A DNA stretch of 64,000 nucleotides from Bacteroidales bacterium (lineage in GTDB: Bacteria; Bacteroidota; Bacteroidia; Bacteroidales; Marinilabiliaceae): assembly GCA_017960905.1 (NCBI GenBank), contig JAGCYH010000042.1, positions 46,695-110,694 of the forward strand, given 5' to 3'. Shown here one piece after another: positions 25,617 through 34,105 of this stretch. The notes beneath the pieces are model-generated. The model was not told the origin of the DNA. It searched no databases and saw only the letters and a program-made list of their open reading frames with translations. The position numbers and the translations under genes were made by a program. Every line of letters begins with the position of its first letter. Positions within the stretch are counted from its first letter, which is position 1.

Positions 25617-26444
25617 GTGGTGCAGAAACAGCTCAAATTTGAAGATTTCGCCATCGGGCTTGCAGGCGTTCCGAACGCCCGCGAACTTGGTGGGTATCGT
25701 ATTGGCAATAAGCATGTTAAGCGTGGAAAATTGCTGCGAAGCGGCAATTTGTCGCGTCCTTCGGCCGACGATGTGCACCATCTTGCTAACGATTTGAACC
25801 TCAGGCTTATAGTAGATTTACGGTCGGAATATGAGATGCAAATCCAACCCGACGCTGCTGTTGGCAGTGCCGAGCATCTGCCTCTGCCGGCCATCGATGA
25901 GGGCACTAACGAGCGCAACGGGTTCACTATACCTAAGGAGGCGTATCAGAATTGGACAAAATTCCTGATAGAGTTTGTGCAGACCGATATTGCCGAAAAA
26001 CTTGCCCGCGAGATGTACCCCACATTCATCAGAAGCGAGTACACGCAACGCCAGCTGGGCATTTTCATGCGCCGAGTAACCGATAACGCCGACGGCGCAG
26101 TGCTTTGGCACTGCGCGCAAGGCAAAGACCGTACTGGCATCTGTTCGGCCATTGTTCTCGGCGCGCTTGGCGCCGAGAAAGATTTGATACTCAGCGACTT
26201 CGCCCTCTCTAACGATTTCTATGCCAACGAAATAGATTCTTTCTGCCAATTGATAAAAACGCAACTTAACGACGATAGCAAATGCTTGATAATGAAATCG
26301 TTCGTTGGCGTAAATGTCGATTTTTTCGAAGAGATGCTCAACATTATCGACAAGGAGTACGGGTCGATGAACGACTATCTTATAAAACGTCTGAATCTGA
26401 CCGATAAAGATTTGGATACACTGAAAATCAAATATTTAGAGTAG
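25617..26444 (+). CDS. Tyrosine-protein phosphatase (Y_phosphatase3 type)
   Basis: A 275-residue phosphatase of the family that includes bacterial LipA/IphP-like enzymes. The CX5R loop reads HCAQGKDRTG, with Cys C166 and Arg C+6 (R172); NARELGGYR near the N-terminus and DLRSEYE are further family motifs. The frame has no ATG upstream, so GTG at 25617 (or 25620) is taken as start, consistent with the promoter just before it. The methyltransferase gene starts 5 nt after its stop. A 9-bp inverted repeat (26095-26116) includes the catalytic Cys codon, and a 10-bp one lies at 26155-26179. Confidence 0.9.
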   Translation: MVQKQLKFEDFAIGLAGVPNARELGGYRIGNKHVKRGKLLRSGNLSRPSADDVHHLANDLNLRLIVDLRSEYEMQIQPDAAVGSAEHLPLPAIDEGTNERNGFTIPKEAYQNWTKFLIEFVQTDIAEKLAREMYPTFIRSEYTQRQLGIFMRRVTDNADGAVLWHCAQGKDRTGICSAIVLGALGAEKDLILSDFALSNDFYANEIDSFCQLIKTQLNDDSKCLIMKSFVGVNVDFFEEMLNIIDKEYGSMNDYLIKRLNLTDKDLDTLKIKYLE

Positions 26445-26449
26445 ACGCG

Positions 26450-28399
26450 ATGAACAATATATTCGACGAGATAGAAAACGCTCTCAAATGCGACGAAAGG
26501 TTTTTTCAGAATGGTAAACTGCTGAAAAACAAGATAATGGAGTGTGCTCTGCATCTTGATGCAAAGCTCATTGAGTTGCTTTTGAAGAGCGAAACGACGC
26601 GAAAACTGTTTTTTACTCAAATATCTGACATTCAGGTGTTTGATAAGGTTGAGTTTTCGAAATACATCTCGAGTCGGCAGTTCCTGCCCGACTCGTACAC
26701 TAAGTTCCGCAACAAAATCGGATTGTCCGTTGATGATGGCTATATTGCAGAAAATCAGAACGTTGTGCTCTCGTGGCCATTCAAAGACTGTTACCTCGAA
26801 GGCGGACAGACAAAAGAAGAGCAGCATCGCCGCGAAGTGTTTCTAAATAAGACACTTGCGCGTGACGAGATTGACAAATTGTTGTCGCCCAAGGTATTAA
26901 CTAATTTCCGTCGCTATTCTGCCGACGGTTGGCACGAGGTCACCGAAGTGCAACATACTGATAATCTGATAATTAAAGGCAACAATTTGCTTGTTCTTCA
27001 TTCGCTTGCGCAAATGAAGCACATTGCCGGAAAGGTTAAGCTCATCTACATCGATCCGCCCTACAACACTGGCAACGACTCGTTTTGCTACAACGATAGT
27101 TTCAGCCACTCAACGTGGCTGACTTTCATGCACAACCGCCTTTCGGTGGCCTGGTCGCTGCTGAGCTCCGATGGCGCCATCTTCATCCAGACCGACGACA
27201 ACGAATTCGCCTATCTCAAAGTGCTTTGCGACGAACTCTTCGGCCGCGACAGTTTCAGAGAGGCTATCGTGCTGAAATCGAGCACCGAAAGCGGCGTGAA
27301 CGCCATTAATGTAAAGCGCGGCGAGCGGCTTTTCAAGGTCAAGGAGTACATACTTTTCTACTCGAAAAGTACGTCGTTCCGTTTCAATCCGTTTTTTACA
27401 AAAACGGATTACAACAAAAACTACCGTTACGAGGTAAAACGCTGTGCTGGTGGTAGTTACACTATAACAGACCTGCTTAAGGATTTCGAACAAAAATACA
27501 AACTCAAAAACGCTCTCGACAAACTCACTACTACCGATAAAACTATTGTATATCAGCAGTTTACTGAGTATGCACTCGACCATTGCGAGAACATTTATTC
27601 GATAGAGAAAAACATAAAAAAAGCGGGCGAAAAGTTTAAACTTTTCGCAACCGCAAATAAAGCGAAAGGCATCGTCGAAGAGTACGAAAATTCGTACGGC
27701 GAGACGGTTCTGGTATACGATGGTGGTTCGTTAGTGCCTCTGCGTGAGCGAGTTATAAGCGATGGTGCGAGCAAATCATTTGGCGTTCTCGCTTCCGATT
27801 TGTGGGTCGATATTGGCACCACGGCGTCGAACGAGGGTTTGGTGAAATTCGGCAACGGCAAAAAGCCCGAAAAGCTGCTGCGCCGCATTATTGAGATGAC
27901 TACGCAAAAAGGCGACCTCGTGCTCGACTTCCATCTTGGCAGCGGTACAACCGCTGCCGTGGCACATAAACTCGGCCGTCAATATATTGGTATTGAGCAA
28001 CTTGACTATGGCGAAAACGATAGCATTGTCCGACTGAAAAATGTGGTCGATGGCGAGCAGACAGGCATCAGCGCGGCTGTCGGTTGGAAAGGCGGAGGCT
28101 CGTTTGTAACCGCCGAAGTGAAGAAAGTGAACCAGATTTTTGTCGATAAAATACTGAAAGCTAGTACAATAGACGAACTTTTGCCGATTTCTGAAGAAAT
28201 CGGCAAAAGCAACTATGCCGCGTTCGACTTTCCGGCTTGCCGGAAAGAACTCGAACAGCTTGATTTTCAGACGCTTCGGAAAGCTTTGCTGGATATGCTC
28301 GACCTTAATATGCTTTATCTGCCCTTCACCGAAATCGACGACGCTCAATTTGCTATAAGCGACACCGATAAACGTATTAATAATCAATTATATAGATAG
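26450..28399 (+). CDS. Type III-like restriction system DNA methyltransferase (Mod)
   Basis: A 649-residue beta-class DNA methyltransferase (N6-adenine or N4-cytosine). Motif IV DPPYNTG is at 202-208 and the AdoMet motif FHLGSGTTAAVA at about 494-505, the order expected of Mod subunits, with the target-recognition region between. It is followed after 2 nt by an unknown gene and then a helicase, so it is the modification subunit of a three-gene unit. It carries the densest set of inverted repeats in the window (27351-27371, 27386-27410, 27627-27648, 28178-28209, 28228-28247), so it has probably been resident for long. Confidence 0.92.
   Translation: MNNIFDEIENALKCDERFFQNGKLLKNKIMECALHLDAKLIELLLKSETTRKLFFTQISDIQVFDKVEFSKYISSRQFLPDSYTKFRNKIGLSVDDGYIAENQNVVLSWPFKDCYLEGGQTKEEQHRREVFLNKTLARDEIDKLLSPKVLTNFRRYSADGWHEVTEVQHTDNLIIKGNNLLVLHSLAQMKHIAGKVKLIYIDPPYNTGNDSFCYNDSFSHSTWLTFMHNRLSVAWSLLSSDGAIFIQTDDNEFAYLKVLCDELFGRDSFREAIVLKSSTESGVNAINVKRGERLFKVKEYILFYSKSTSFRFNPFFTKTDYNKNYRYEVKRCAGGSYTITDLLKDFEQKYKLKNALDKLTTTDKTIVYQQFTEYALDHCENIYSIEKNIKKAGEKFKLFATANKAKGIVEEYENSYGETVLVYDGGSLVPLRERVISDGASKSFGVLASDLWVDIGTTASNEGLVKFGNGKKPEKLLRRIIEMTTQKGDLVLDFHLGSGTTAAVAHKLGRQYIGIEQLDYGENDSIVRLKNVVDGEQTGISAAVGWKGGGSFVTAEVKKVNQIFVDKILKASTIDELLPISEEIGKSNYAAFDFPACRKELEQLDFQTLRKALLDMLDLNMLYLPFTEIDDAQFAISDTDKRINNQLYR
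27386..27410. repeat. 11-bp inverted repeat inside mod
   Basis: Arms 27386-27396 and 27400-27410, loop TAC. Confidence 0.88.
27627..27648. repeat. 22-bp perfect palindrome inside mod
   Basis: GCGAAAAGTTT followed directly by its reverse complement, without loop. Confidence 0.9.
28178..28209. repeat. 14-bp inverted repeat inside mod
   Basis: Arms 28178-28191 and 28196-28209, loop TGAA. The longest loop-bearing intragenic inverted repeat found here; it encodes LLPISEEIGKS near the C-terminus. Confidence 0.92.
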
Positions 28400-28401
28400 A
28401 T

Positions 28402-28989
28402 ATGGCACTTTACATCGACGACCGCAGATTTACCGATTTCATTCATAGCCACTTAGCTGTTCCGACTGTCTATTCTCAAATCGGATGGACTCAACAAAAT
28501 GTTGATAATCAGCTGCTTCAGTATGCCGATATAAACCACGCCATCGATTACGTTTTCGATTGCAACGGTCGGCGGATAACTGTTCAGGAACGTTTCCGCG
28601 ACATTAAGTATCAGAAATACAACGACTTCACTATTCGCTACCGCCGCGACCTCAATCCCAATGCGGGCCGCGTGAAATCGGAATACTACAAAATGGCCGC
28701 CGACTACTTCACGTATGGCATCACCGACTGTGCCAAAGAGCAGATGGAGTCTTGCCGCGAGTTCGTCAAGGTGGCTATTATCGATATGCACAAAGTGTAC
28801 GAGAAAATCGACGCTGGTAAGATTTATGTTGTCGATAACCGACTGAATTTCAGTCGAATAATGGGCGATTGTATCGAGTGCCCAATAAAATACAACCGCG
28901 ACGGCTCGTCGAGTTTCTTCCCTATCGACATCAGATTCCTCGTCCAGTTGTGGGGCAACGAGATGGTTATCTTCAACAAAGGCTTCTGA
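28402..28989 (+). CDS. Unknown subunit of the restriction unit, possible nuclease
   Basis: A 195-residue soluble protein with no family I can name. It sits exactly between mod (2-nt gap) and res (2-nt gap), so it is almost certainly a subunit. The segment HAIDYVFDCNGRRITVQERFRD (47-67, read as strand-turn-strand) followed by YNDFTIRY and SEYYKMAADYFTYGI resembles the core of PD-(D/E)xK nucleases, with D49 or D53 and E63 as candidate metal ligands, though the usual Lys would be Arg. Because the helicase lacks an evident nuclease domain, I infer that this protein supplies cleavage. This is inference from position and a weak motif. Confidence 0.75.
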   Translation: MALYIDDRRFTDFIHSHLAVPTVYSQIGWTQQNVDNQLLQYADINHAIDYVFDCNGRRITVQERFRDIKYQKYNDFTIRYRRDLNPNAGRVKSEYYKMAADYFTYGITDCAKEQMESCREFVKVAIIDMHKVYEKIDAGKIYVVDNRLNFSRIMGDCIECPIKYNRDGSSSFFPIDIRFLVQLWGNEMVIFNKGF

Positions 28990-28991
28990 TT

Positions 28992-30893
28992 ATGAGCGTG
29001 TTAGAGCAGATATTGAACAAACAGAATGACAACGATTCTGACGATTTTTTAATAAAAAAATCGCCAGCCGTCATCGAGTCGAATCTTAATCCGAAATTCG
29101 TTCTGCGCCCTTACCAGCTCGAGGCTTTCGGACGGTTCGCTTACTTCTTCGAAAACCTCAGAAAGCCCGACACGCCTACGCATCTGCTCTATCACATGGC
29201 CACCGGAAGCGGCAAAACCCTCGTCATGGCTGGCCTCATCGTCCTTCTGCACAAGCTCGGCTACAGCAATTTCATTTTTCTCGTCAATAGCACGAATATT
29301 ATTGAGAAGACAAAGGATAATTTTCTCAATCAAAGCAGTAGTAAATATCTGTTCAACAGTACTTTAAATGTTGACGGCCGAACGACTTTGATTCGCTGTG
29401 TTACGAATTTCGAGGCTGCTGTGCCAAATGCGATAAACATCGCATTTGAGACTGTGCAGGGCTTGCATGCGGCGCTAAACGCGCCGCATGAGAACTCGCT
29501 GACTGCCAACGATTTCCGCGACAAAAAGATTGTCTTCATAGCCGACGAGGCGCACCATATTAATGTCGATACAAAAAACGGCGGTGCTGATGACGCAACA
29601 AGCTGGGAATCAACGCTTATGGCGGTTTTTAACGCCAACGCCGACAACTTCCTGCTCGAATTCACCGCAACCGCCGATTTGGGCAATCGTCTGATTGCTC
29701 AAAAATACGCCGACAAACTCATATTCGACTATGCTCTGCGCCGCTTCTGTGCCGACGGATATTCAAAAAACGTCAGGATTATGCAATCGGCTGCCGATGG
29801 CTTTACTCGTGCCATACAAGCCTGTCTGTTAAGCATTTACCGTAGTAAATTGCTCGAACGTTATGGCACAAAACCTGTCATTTTGTTCAAATCGCACACC
29901 ATTCGCGAAAGCAATGCTTTTCAAAATGAGTTTACTCAGAAGCTTAATAATTTGAACGTCAGTGCGTTAAGTCAGATTCGGAATTCCAACAAAACTACCG
30001 CGTTGTCAGCCTTTTTCGATTATTGCTTGCGCAATAATATTACCGACGAGAATCTGATTGCGGAGCTGAAAATTGAGTTTGGCACCGAGCGACAACTCTC
30101 GGTAAACAGCAAAGACGACTGCGAGTATAAACAACGGGCTATCAATACGTTAGAGTGCGCCGACAACCCTTTTCGCGCTATTTTTGCTGTCGATAAACTC
30201 AACGAAGGCTGGGATGTGCTGAATCTGTTCGATATTGTGCAACTGTCTGAAGTCAAGGCTTCTGCGATAAAAAAGACATCAATTCAAGAGGTGCAGCTTA
30301 TCGGGCGTGGCGCCCGATACTGCCCATTTGGCGATGGCGAAGATGCTTCCCGTCGGAAATACGATGGCACAACCGACGAAATGGCCGTCTGCGAGCAACT
30401 TTTTTACCATGCTTCGTATTTTCCTGCTTACATCAACGAGCTGAATGCCAAGCTCATACAAAGCGGATTGAGCCTTGCCGACGATAAAAAAACTATGCCG
30501 CGTAGCAACCAAAATCATCGCGCCTCGAGGCGACAGCCGTCTGATGTTTTTAATGCCGAGTATGTTGTTGACATGGAGCAAGATAAATCTGTCGAAACCG
30601 ATATTTTTTCGTCTGACGACAAAAAAATACATCGGCAATATCATAAACTAAGCATCGACGCTTTTGATAAATGCCTTATTTATAAGGCATTGAACAAATC
30701 GCCTTTTTACAACTTCTGCAACTTAAAGCGGTATTTGCCTGAACTTCAGTCTGTTGAAGAACTCATCGACTCTGAACGGTATTTGGCCGGCGTAGTTTTG
30801 AAAACGAATATCGACGTGGCGAAAGCCACGCCGTACGTAAAAATACGGATTTTGAACCTGCTACTTCAACAAATAGCGCAGAGGCTGAAATAG
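28992..30893 (+). CDS. Type III-like restriction helicase (Res)
   Basis: A 633-residue superfamily 2 helicase. ATG at 28992 is 2 nt past the preceding stop; the longer frame overlaps the upstream gene. Motif I is MATGSGKT (Walker A ends at T76), motif II DEAHH (D185-H189), and the second RecA domain has DKLNEGWDVLNLFDIVQL and the motif VI-like LIGRGARY. Type III Res proteins are usually about 900-1000 residues with a C-terminal PD-(D/E)xK nuclease; this one ends about 300 residues earlier and no such domain is visible. Inverted repeats at 29425-29448, 29466-29490, 30299-30319 and 30670-30691. Confidence 0.9.
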   Translation: MSVLEQILNKQNDNDSDDFLIKKSPAVIESNLNPKFVLRPYQLEAFGRFAYFFENLRKPDTPTHLLYHMATGSGKTLVMAGLIVLLHKLGYSNFIFLVNSTNIIEKTKDNFLNQSSSKYLFNSTLNVDGRTTLIRCVTNFEAAVPNAINIAFETVQGLHAALNAPHENSLTANDFRDKKIVFIADEAHHINVDTKNGGADDATSWESTLMAVFNANADNFLLEFTATADLGNRLIAQKYADKLIFDYALRRFCADGYSKNVRIMQSAADGFTRAIQACLLSIYRSKLLERYGTKPVILFKSHTIRESNAFQNEFTQKLNNLNVSALSQIRNSNKTTALSAFFDYCLRNNITDENLIAELKIEFGTERQLSVNSKDDCEYKQRAINTLECADNPFRAIFAVDKLNEGWDVLNLFDIVQLSEVKASAIKKTSIQEVQLIGRGARYCPFGDGEDASRRKYDGTTDEMAVCEQLFYHASYFPAYINELNAKLIQSGLSLADDKKTMPRSNQNHRASRRQPSDVFNAEYVVDMEQDKSVETDIFSSDDKKIHRQYHKLSIDAFDKCLIYKALNKSPFYNFCNLKRYLPELQSVEELIDSERYLAGVVLKTNIDVAKATPYVKIRILNLLLQQIAQRLK

Positions 30894-30953
30894 TTTGTCA
30901 ATAAAAAACTCTAAATTTGTAAATCAATTTCTGGCAAATAAAATACATAAGAT

Positions 30954-32252
30954 ATGGATAATCAGATATTTAAACCAACCGATTACAAAATTGTCTCGGT
31001 TAAGTCGGGCAAAGTTTTCGGTGACGAAGGCTGGACTCTCGATGCCCCCGACGAAGGCGGCGCGACTCTCATCAGAGCGCAATATGCTCAGAAACAACTC
31101 ACTGTAAAAGACTCATCTTACGGACTTTACCGATTTGCTGACTGGCTTCCGATTCGTCGGATGCTCAAAGGTTCGTCGGCGCCCGTTACTTATAAAAGCG
31201 AAAAGCTTGCCAAACACTTGGGTTTGAGTAATTTATATATCACTTTCAATGGCTATTGGCCTGAGCGGGGCGCCTCGATGCTCACTTGCTCGTTCAAAGA
31301 GACCGAAGCCTATTCGGTTTCGGCTCGATTGGCTGCCGACTGCAAGAAAGTGCTTGTGGTTGCTTCGGCAGGCAACACTGCACGCGCTTTCGCGCGTGTC
31401 TGCTCCGACAACAATATCCCGTTGCTGCTTTGCGTGCCCGAAGACAACATCAACGCGCTTTGGTTCAACCGACCTATTAACGACTGCGTCAAACTGTTTG
31501 TAACAAAATCTGGTAGCGACTATACCGACGCCATAAATCTCTCAAATACAGTTTGTTCCATCGACGGGTTTTTCGCCGAAGGCGGAGCGAAAAACATAGC
31601 CCGTCGCGATGGAATGGGCACTACAATGCTCTCGGCTGCGACGACCATCGGCCGCATTCCCGACTATTATTTCCAGGCTGTCGGCAGCGGTACAGGCGCC
31701 ATTGCTGCTTGGGAGGACAACTTGCGCCTCGTGGCCGACGGACGCTTCGGCAATACAATTGCGAAACTTATAGTTTCGCAAAATGCGCCTTTCCTGCCTA
31801 TGTACGACGCTTGGAAAGCCGACTCGCGCGCTCTGCTTCCTTTCGATGTCGATGAAGCTCGCAAGGCTGCCGGCGAAATTACGGCCAAAGTGCTCTCGAA
31901 CCGCAAGCCGCCTTACTCTATTTCCGGCGGACTTTTCGACGCGCTCAAAGCCACCAATGGCGATGTCGTTGCTGTCACTAACGACGAGGCCGCAAAAGCT
32001 GCTCAGTTGTTTGAGACAACCGAAGGCATCGATATTCATCCGGCTGCCGCTGTGGCTACTGCTTCGCTCATCAAATATGTTGAAAATAAGCAACTTGACA
32101 CCAATGCCACCATTATGCTCAACATCACTGGCGGCGGCGAAAAACGTTTCAAAACCGACAACGACATTATTTACCTCAAACCGAATCACGTTTTCGACAT
32201 CGACACACCGAAAGAGGAGGTCGAAAAGGTTCTGAAAGAGGCGTTTAAATAA
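30954..32252 (+). CDS. Cysteate synthase (threonine synthase paralogue)
   Basis: A 432-residue PLP enzyme of fold type II. From established knowledge, threonine-synthase-like proteins with this pattern make L-cysteate from O-phosphoserine and sulfite; in Bacteroidetes cysteate feeds capnine-type sulfonolipids. Seen: an N-terminal small domain starting PTDYKIVSVKSGKVF, the PLP-lysine motif CSFKETEAYS (K115), phosphate-binding ASAGNTARAFA, EGGAKNIARRDGMGT, and GSGTGAIAAWE. The sequence matches my recollection of annotated cysteate synthases closely; ordinary ThrC remains the alternative. It lies 60 nt after res and ends at a terminator. A 10-bp inverted repeat lies at 31759-31781. Confidence 0.82.
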   Translation: MDNQIFKPTDYKIVSVKSGKVFGDEGWTLDAPDEGGATLIRAQYAQKQLTVKDSSYGLYRFADWLPIRRMLKGSSAPVTYKSEKLAKHLGLSNLYITFNGYWPERGASMLTCSFKETEAYSVSARLAADCKKVLVVASAGNTARAFARVCSDNNIPLLLCVPEDNINALWFNRPINDCVKLFVTKSGSDYTDAINLSNTVCSIDGFFAEGGAKNIARRDGMGTTMLSAATTIGRIPDYYFQAVGSGTGAIAAWEDNLRLVADGRFGNTIAKLIVSQNAPFLPMYDAWKADSRALLPFDVDEARKAAGEITAKVLSNRKPPYSISGGLFDALKATNGDVVAVTNDEAAKAAQLFETTEGIDIHPAAAVATASLIKYVENKQLDTNATIMLNITGGGEKRFKTDNDIIYLKPNHVFDIDTPKEEVEKVLKEAFK

Positions 32253-32264
32253 TAAACTGCAATG

Positions 32265-32296
32265 ATAAGCGTAGCGAAAGCTACGCTTATTTTTTT
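32265..32296 (+). terminator. Terminator after cysteate synthase
   Basis: An 11-bp perfect inverted repeat (32265-32275 with 32280-32290), GAAA loop, then T6. Confidence 0.92.
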
Positions 32297-32307
32297 CTGC
32301 CTAAAAA

Positions 32308-33465
32308 ATGATTTTCGTTTACAATCCGACATGCGAAATGGCTGTGCGTCAGGCAAATGCGACGTATCAACCGCCAAAGCACCTGGCTCAGTTCGAGTCC
32401 GATTTGGCCGGAATAATGATGTTTTTGTCGGGTGAAAACGATTATGTAGTCGCACAAAAGCCTGATAGCGAGTTGCTTGCGCTTTGGGACAAATGCAACA
32501 AAACAAAGTTTTGTGATGCTGCCGAGGCTAAAAGGCTCATTATCAACGGTGAACGGTTGAAGCCTTGGGGCGAATGCAAGCAGATTTTCAAGGCCTTTGG
32601 CGATGAAATCCGCTACAAGGCTTTCGACGACGAAAAACGCCGTCTTCATTCGCGTCTCTCGTCTGTCGAACTCGAAAACGCGCTCTGCGACAGCGCTTTA
32701 CCTGATTATGCGCAGCATGCGCCGCTCTCGCAACTTATTGAAAATAAAGAAATTGCCGAACAGGCAATTTCCATTGGTAATTGTGTTGTAAAAAGCGCTT
32801 GGAGCTCGTCGGGGCGCGGAGTGCTGATGGTCAGGGAGAAAGAGCATGTCGGGAACGCTATAGCCTGGGCTGCCGACAAAATTGCGACCGACGGCTGCGT
32901 GATAGTTGAGCGCCTGCTCGACCGCGTGTGTGAGTTTTCTTTCTTGTTCGACATCATCGATTCCGACAATGTCAACTATCTGGGCATCAACTACTTCGAG
33001 GCTGACTCGAACGGACATTTCGGCGACGAGCTGATAGGTCACAATCCTATGCAGTCTCTTGGCTTTGTCCCCGATTGGGACCAGCCGATAGCCGCGGCCT
33101 TGTCCGCGGCTATACGCAAGCTCGGCTGGATTAGGTTGTACCACGGTTTCGTCGGTGTCGATTCAATGGCCTACGCTTCGGGCGGTCGAATTCTCGTACG
33201 CCCTTGCGTCGAAGTGAATATGCGAACTTGCATGGGTAATGTAAACGTCTGTGTGTCAGATTTTTTTGCTAAAAATACAAAATCGAAATGGCGTATAAGC
33301 CATTTCGCGGCCGATGGAGAATGGAATGCGTTTTGCGCAGAGCAAGCTCTGCGCAATCCTCTTAAAATCAATGCAGAAGGGAAAATTGAGTCGGGTTTTT
33401 ACCGCCTGACTTCGTCGGGCGGCAAAAACAAATTCGGCGCGTGGGGCATCGCCGCCACTAATTAA
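32308..33465 (+). CDS. Unknown protein with ATP-grasp-like features
   Basis: A 385-residue soluble protein not recognised by name. The middle resembles an ATP-grasp core: VVKSAWSSSGRGVLMV (nucleotide-binding strand and Gly-rich loop), IVERLLDRVCEFSFLF, and CVEVNMRTCMG with Glu and Asn in the metal-binding order. It follows the cysteate synthase on the same strand, beyond a terminator. A ligase role in a nearby pathway is possible but unproven. Its stop overlaps the stop of the convergent regulator by 8 nt. Inverted repeats at 32749-32771, 33088-33113, 33284-33307 and 33333-33356. Confidence 0.75.
   Translation: MIFVYNPTCEMAVRQANATYQPPKHLAQFESDLAGIMMFLSGENDYVVAQKPDSELLALWDKCNKTKFCDAAEAKRLIINGERLKPWGECKQIFKAFGDEIRYKAFDDEKRRLHSRLSSVELENALCDSALPDYAQHAPLSQLIENKEIAEQAISIGNCVVKSAWSSSGRGVLMVREKEHVGNAIAWAADKIATDGCVIVERLLDRVCEFSFLFDIIDSDNVNYLGINYFEADSNGHFGDELIGHNPMQSLGFVPDWDQPIAAALSAAIRKLGWIRLYHGFVGVDSMAYASGGRILVRPCVEVNMRTCMGNVNVCVSDFFAKNTKSKWRISHFAADGEWNAFCAEQALRNPLKINAEGKIESGFYRLTSSGGKNKFGAWGIAATN
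33333..33356. repeat. 11-bp inverted repeat in the ATP-grasp-like gene
   Basis: Arms 33333-33343 and 33346-33356, loop AA. Confidence 0.88.
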
Positions 33466-34105
33466 TCTCGAAAAGTCCGTTTTTAACAGCAAACACCACA
33501 AGCGACGCGGTGTTTGGGCAGCCGGTTTTCAGTAGCAGGTTGGCGCGGTGTTTCTCCACCGTGCGACGGCTTATGAACAGTCGCTCGGCTATCTCCTGAT
33601 TCGACGCGCCGTTGCATATTTCGGTCAGCACGTCTTTCTCGCGCTCCGAAATCTCGCTGTCGACGCTTTGCTTGCTGTCGCCTGGCTTGAGCACCATTTG
33701 CTGGAGCAATTCCTGCGAAAAATAGCAATCGCCTTGGCGAATTGCCTCAATGGCCATTTCCACCTCCTTGAAGTCGCTGCTTTTGAGCAGGAAACCACTG
33801 ACGCCCATGTCGATAAGGCGCGTGTAGTATTCGCGTTCGCCAAACATCGACAAGATGATTATCTTAACGTCAGGATACTGATTTACAGTTATTTTCGCGG
33901 CTTCCATGCCGTCGAGTTCCGGCATGGAGATGTCGAGAAAAACCAAATCGGGCTTGTCGGCATTCAGATGTTCGACATATTCGGCGCCGTTGCTGGCTTC
34001 GAAGGTAACAGCGACATTCGGCACGCGCGAGAGCAGCGTGCGGAAACCGGCACGGAAAAGCTGATGGTCGTCTACAAGCCAGATTTTCAATGCGTTACTT
34101 GTCAT
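33458..34105 (-). CDS. NarL/FixJ-family response regulator
   Basis: A 215-residue two-component regulator. Receiver domain: VDDHQLF (11-17), phosphoacceptor D58 in LVFLDISMP, and the Lys of LLKSS. The C-terminal LuxR-type helix-turn-helix reads EICNGASNQEIAERLFISRRTVEKHRANLLLKTG (in two parts). Its start lies 11 nt inside the end of the upstream histidine kinase gene, so the pair is translationally coupled. Targets unknown. Confidence 0.95.
   Translation of the reverse strand: MTSNALKIWLVDDHQLFRAGFRTLLSRVPNVAVTFEASNGAEYVEHLNADKPDLVFLDISMPELDGMEAAKITVNQYPDVKIIILSMFGEREYYTRLIDMGVSGFLLKSSDFKEVEMAIEAIRQGDCYFSQELLQQMVLKPGDSKQSVDSEISEREKDVLTEICNGASNQEIAERLFISRRTVEKHRANLLLKTGCPNTASLVVFAVKNGLFEIN

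Noticed and set aside
28869..28991. Longer Res protein overlapping the preceding gene
   Set aside because: The ATG at 28992 lies 2 nt after the upstream stop, and the extension only repeats codons of the 195-aa gene in another frame.
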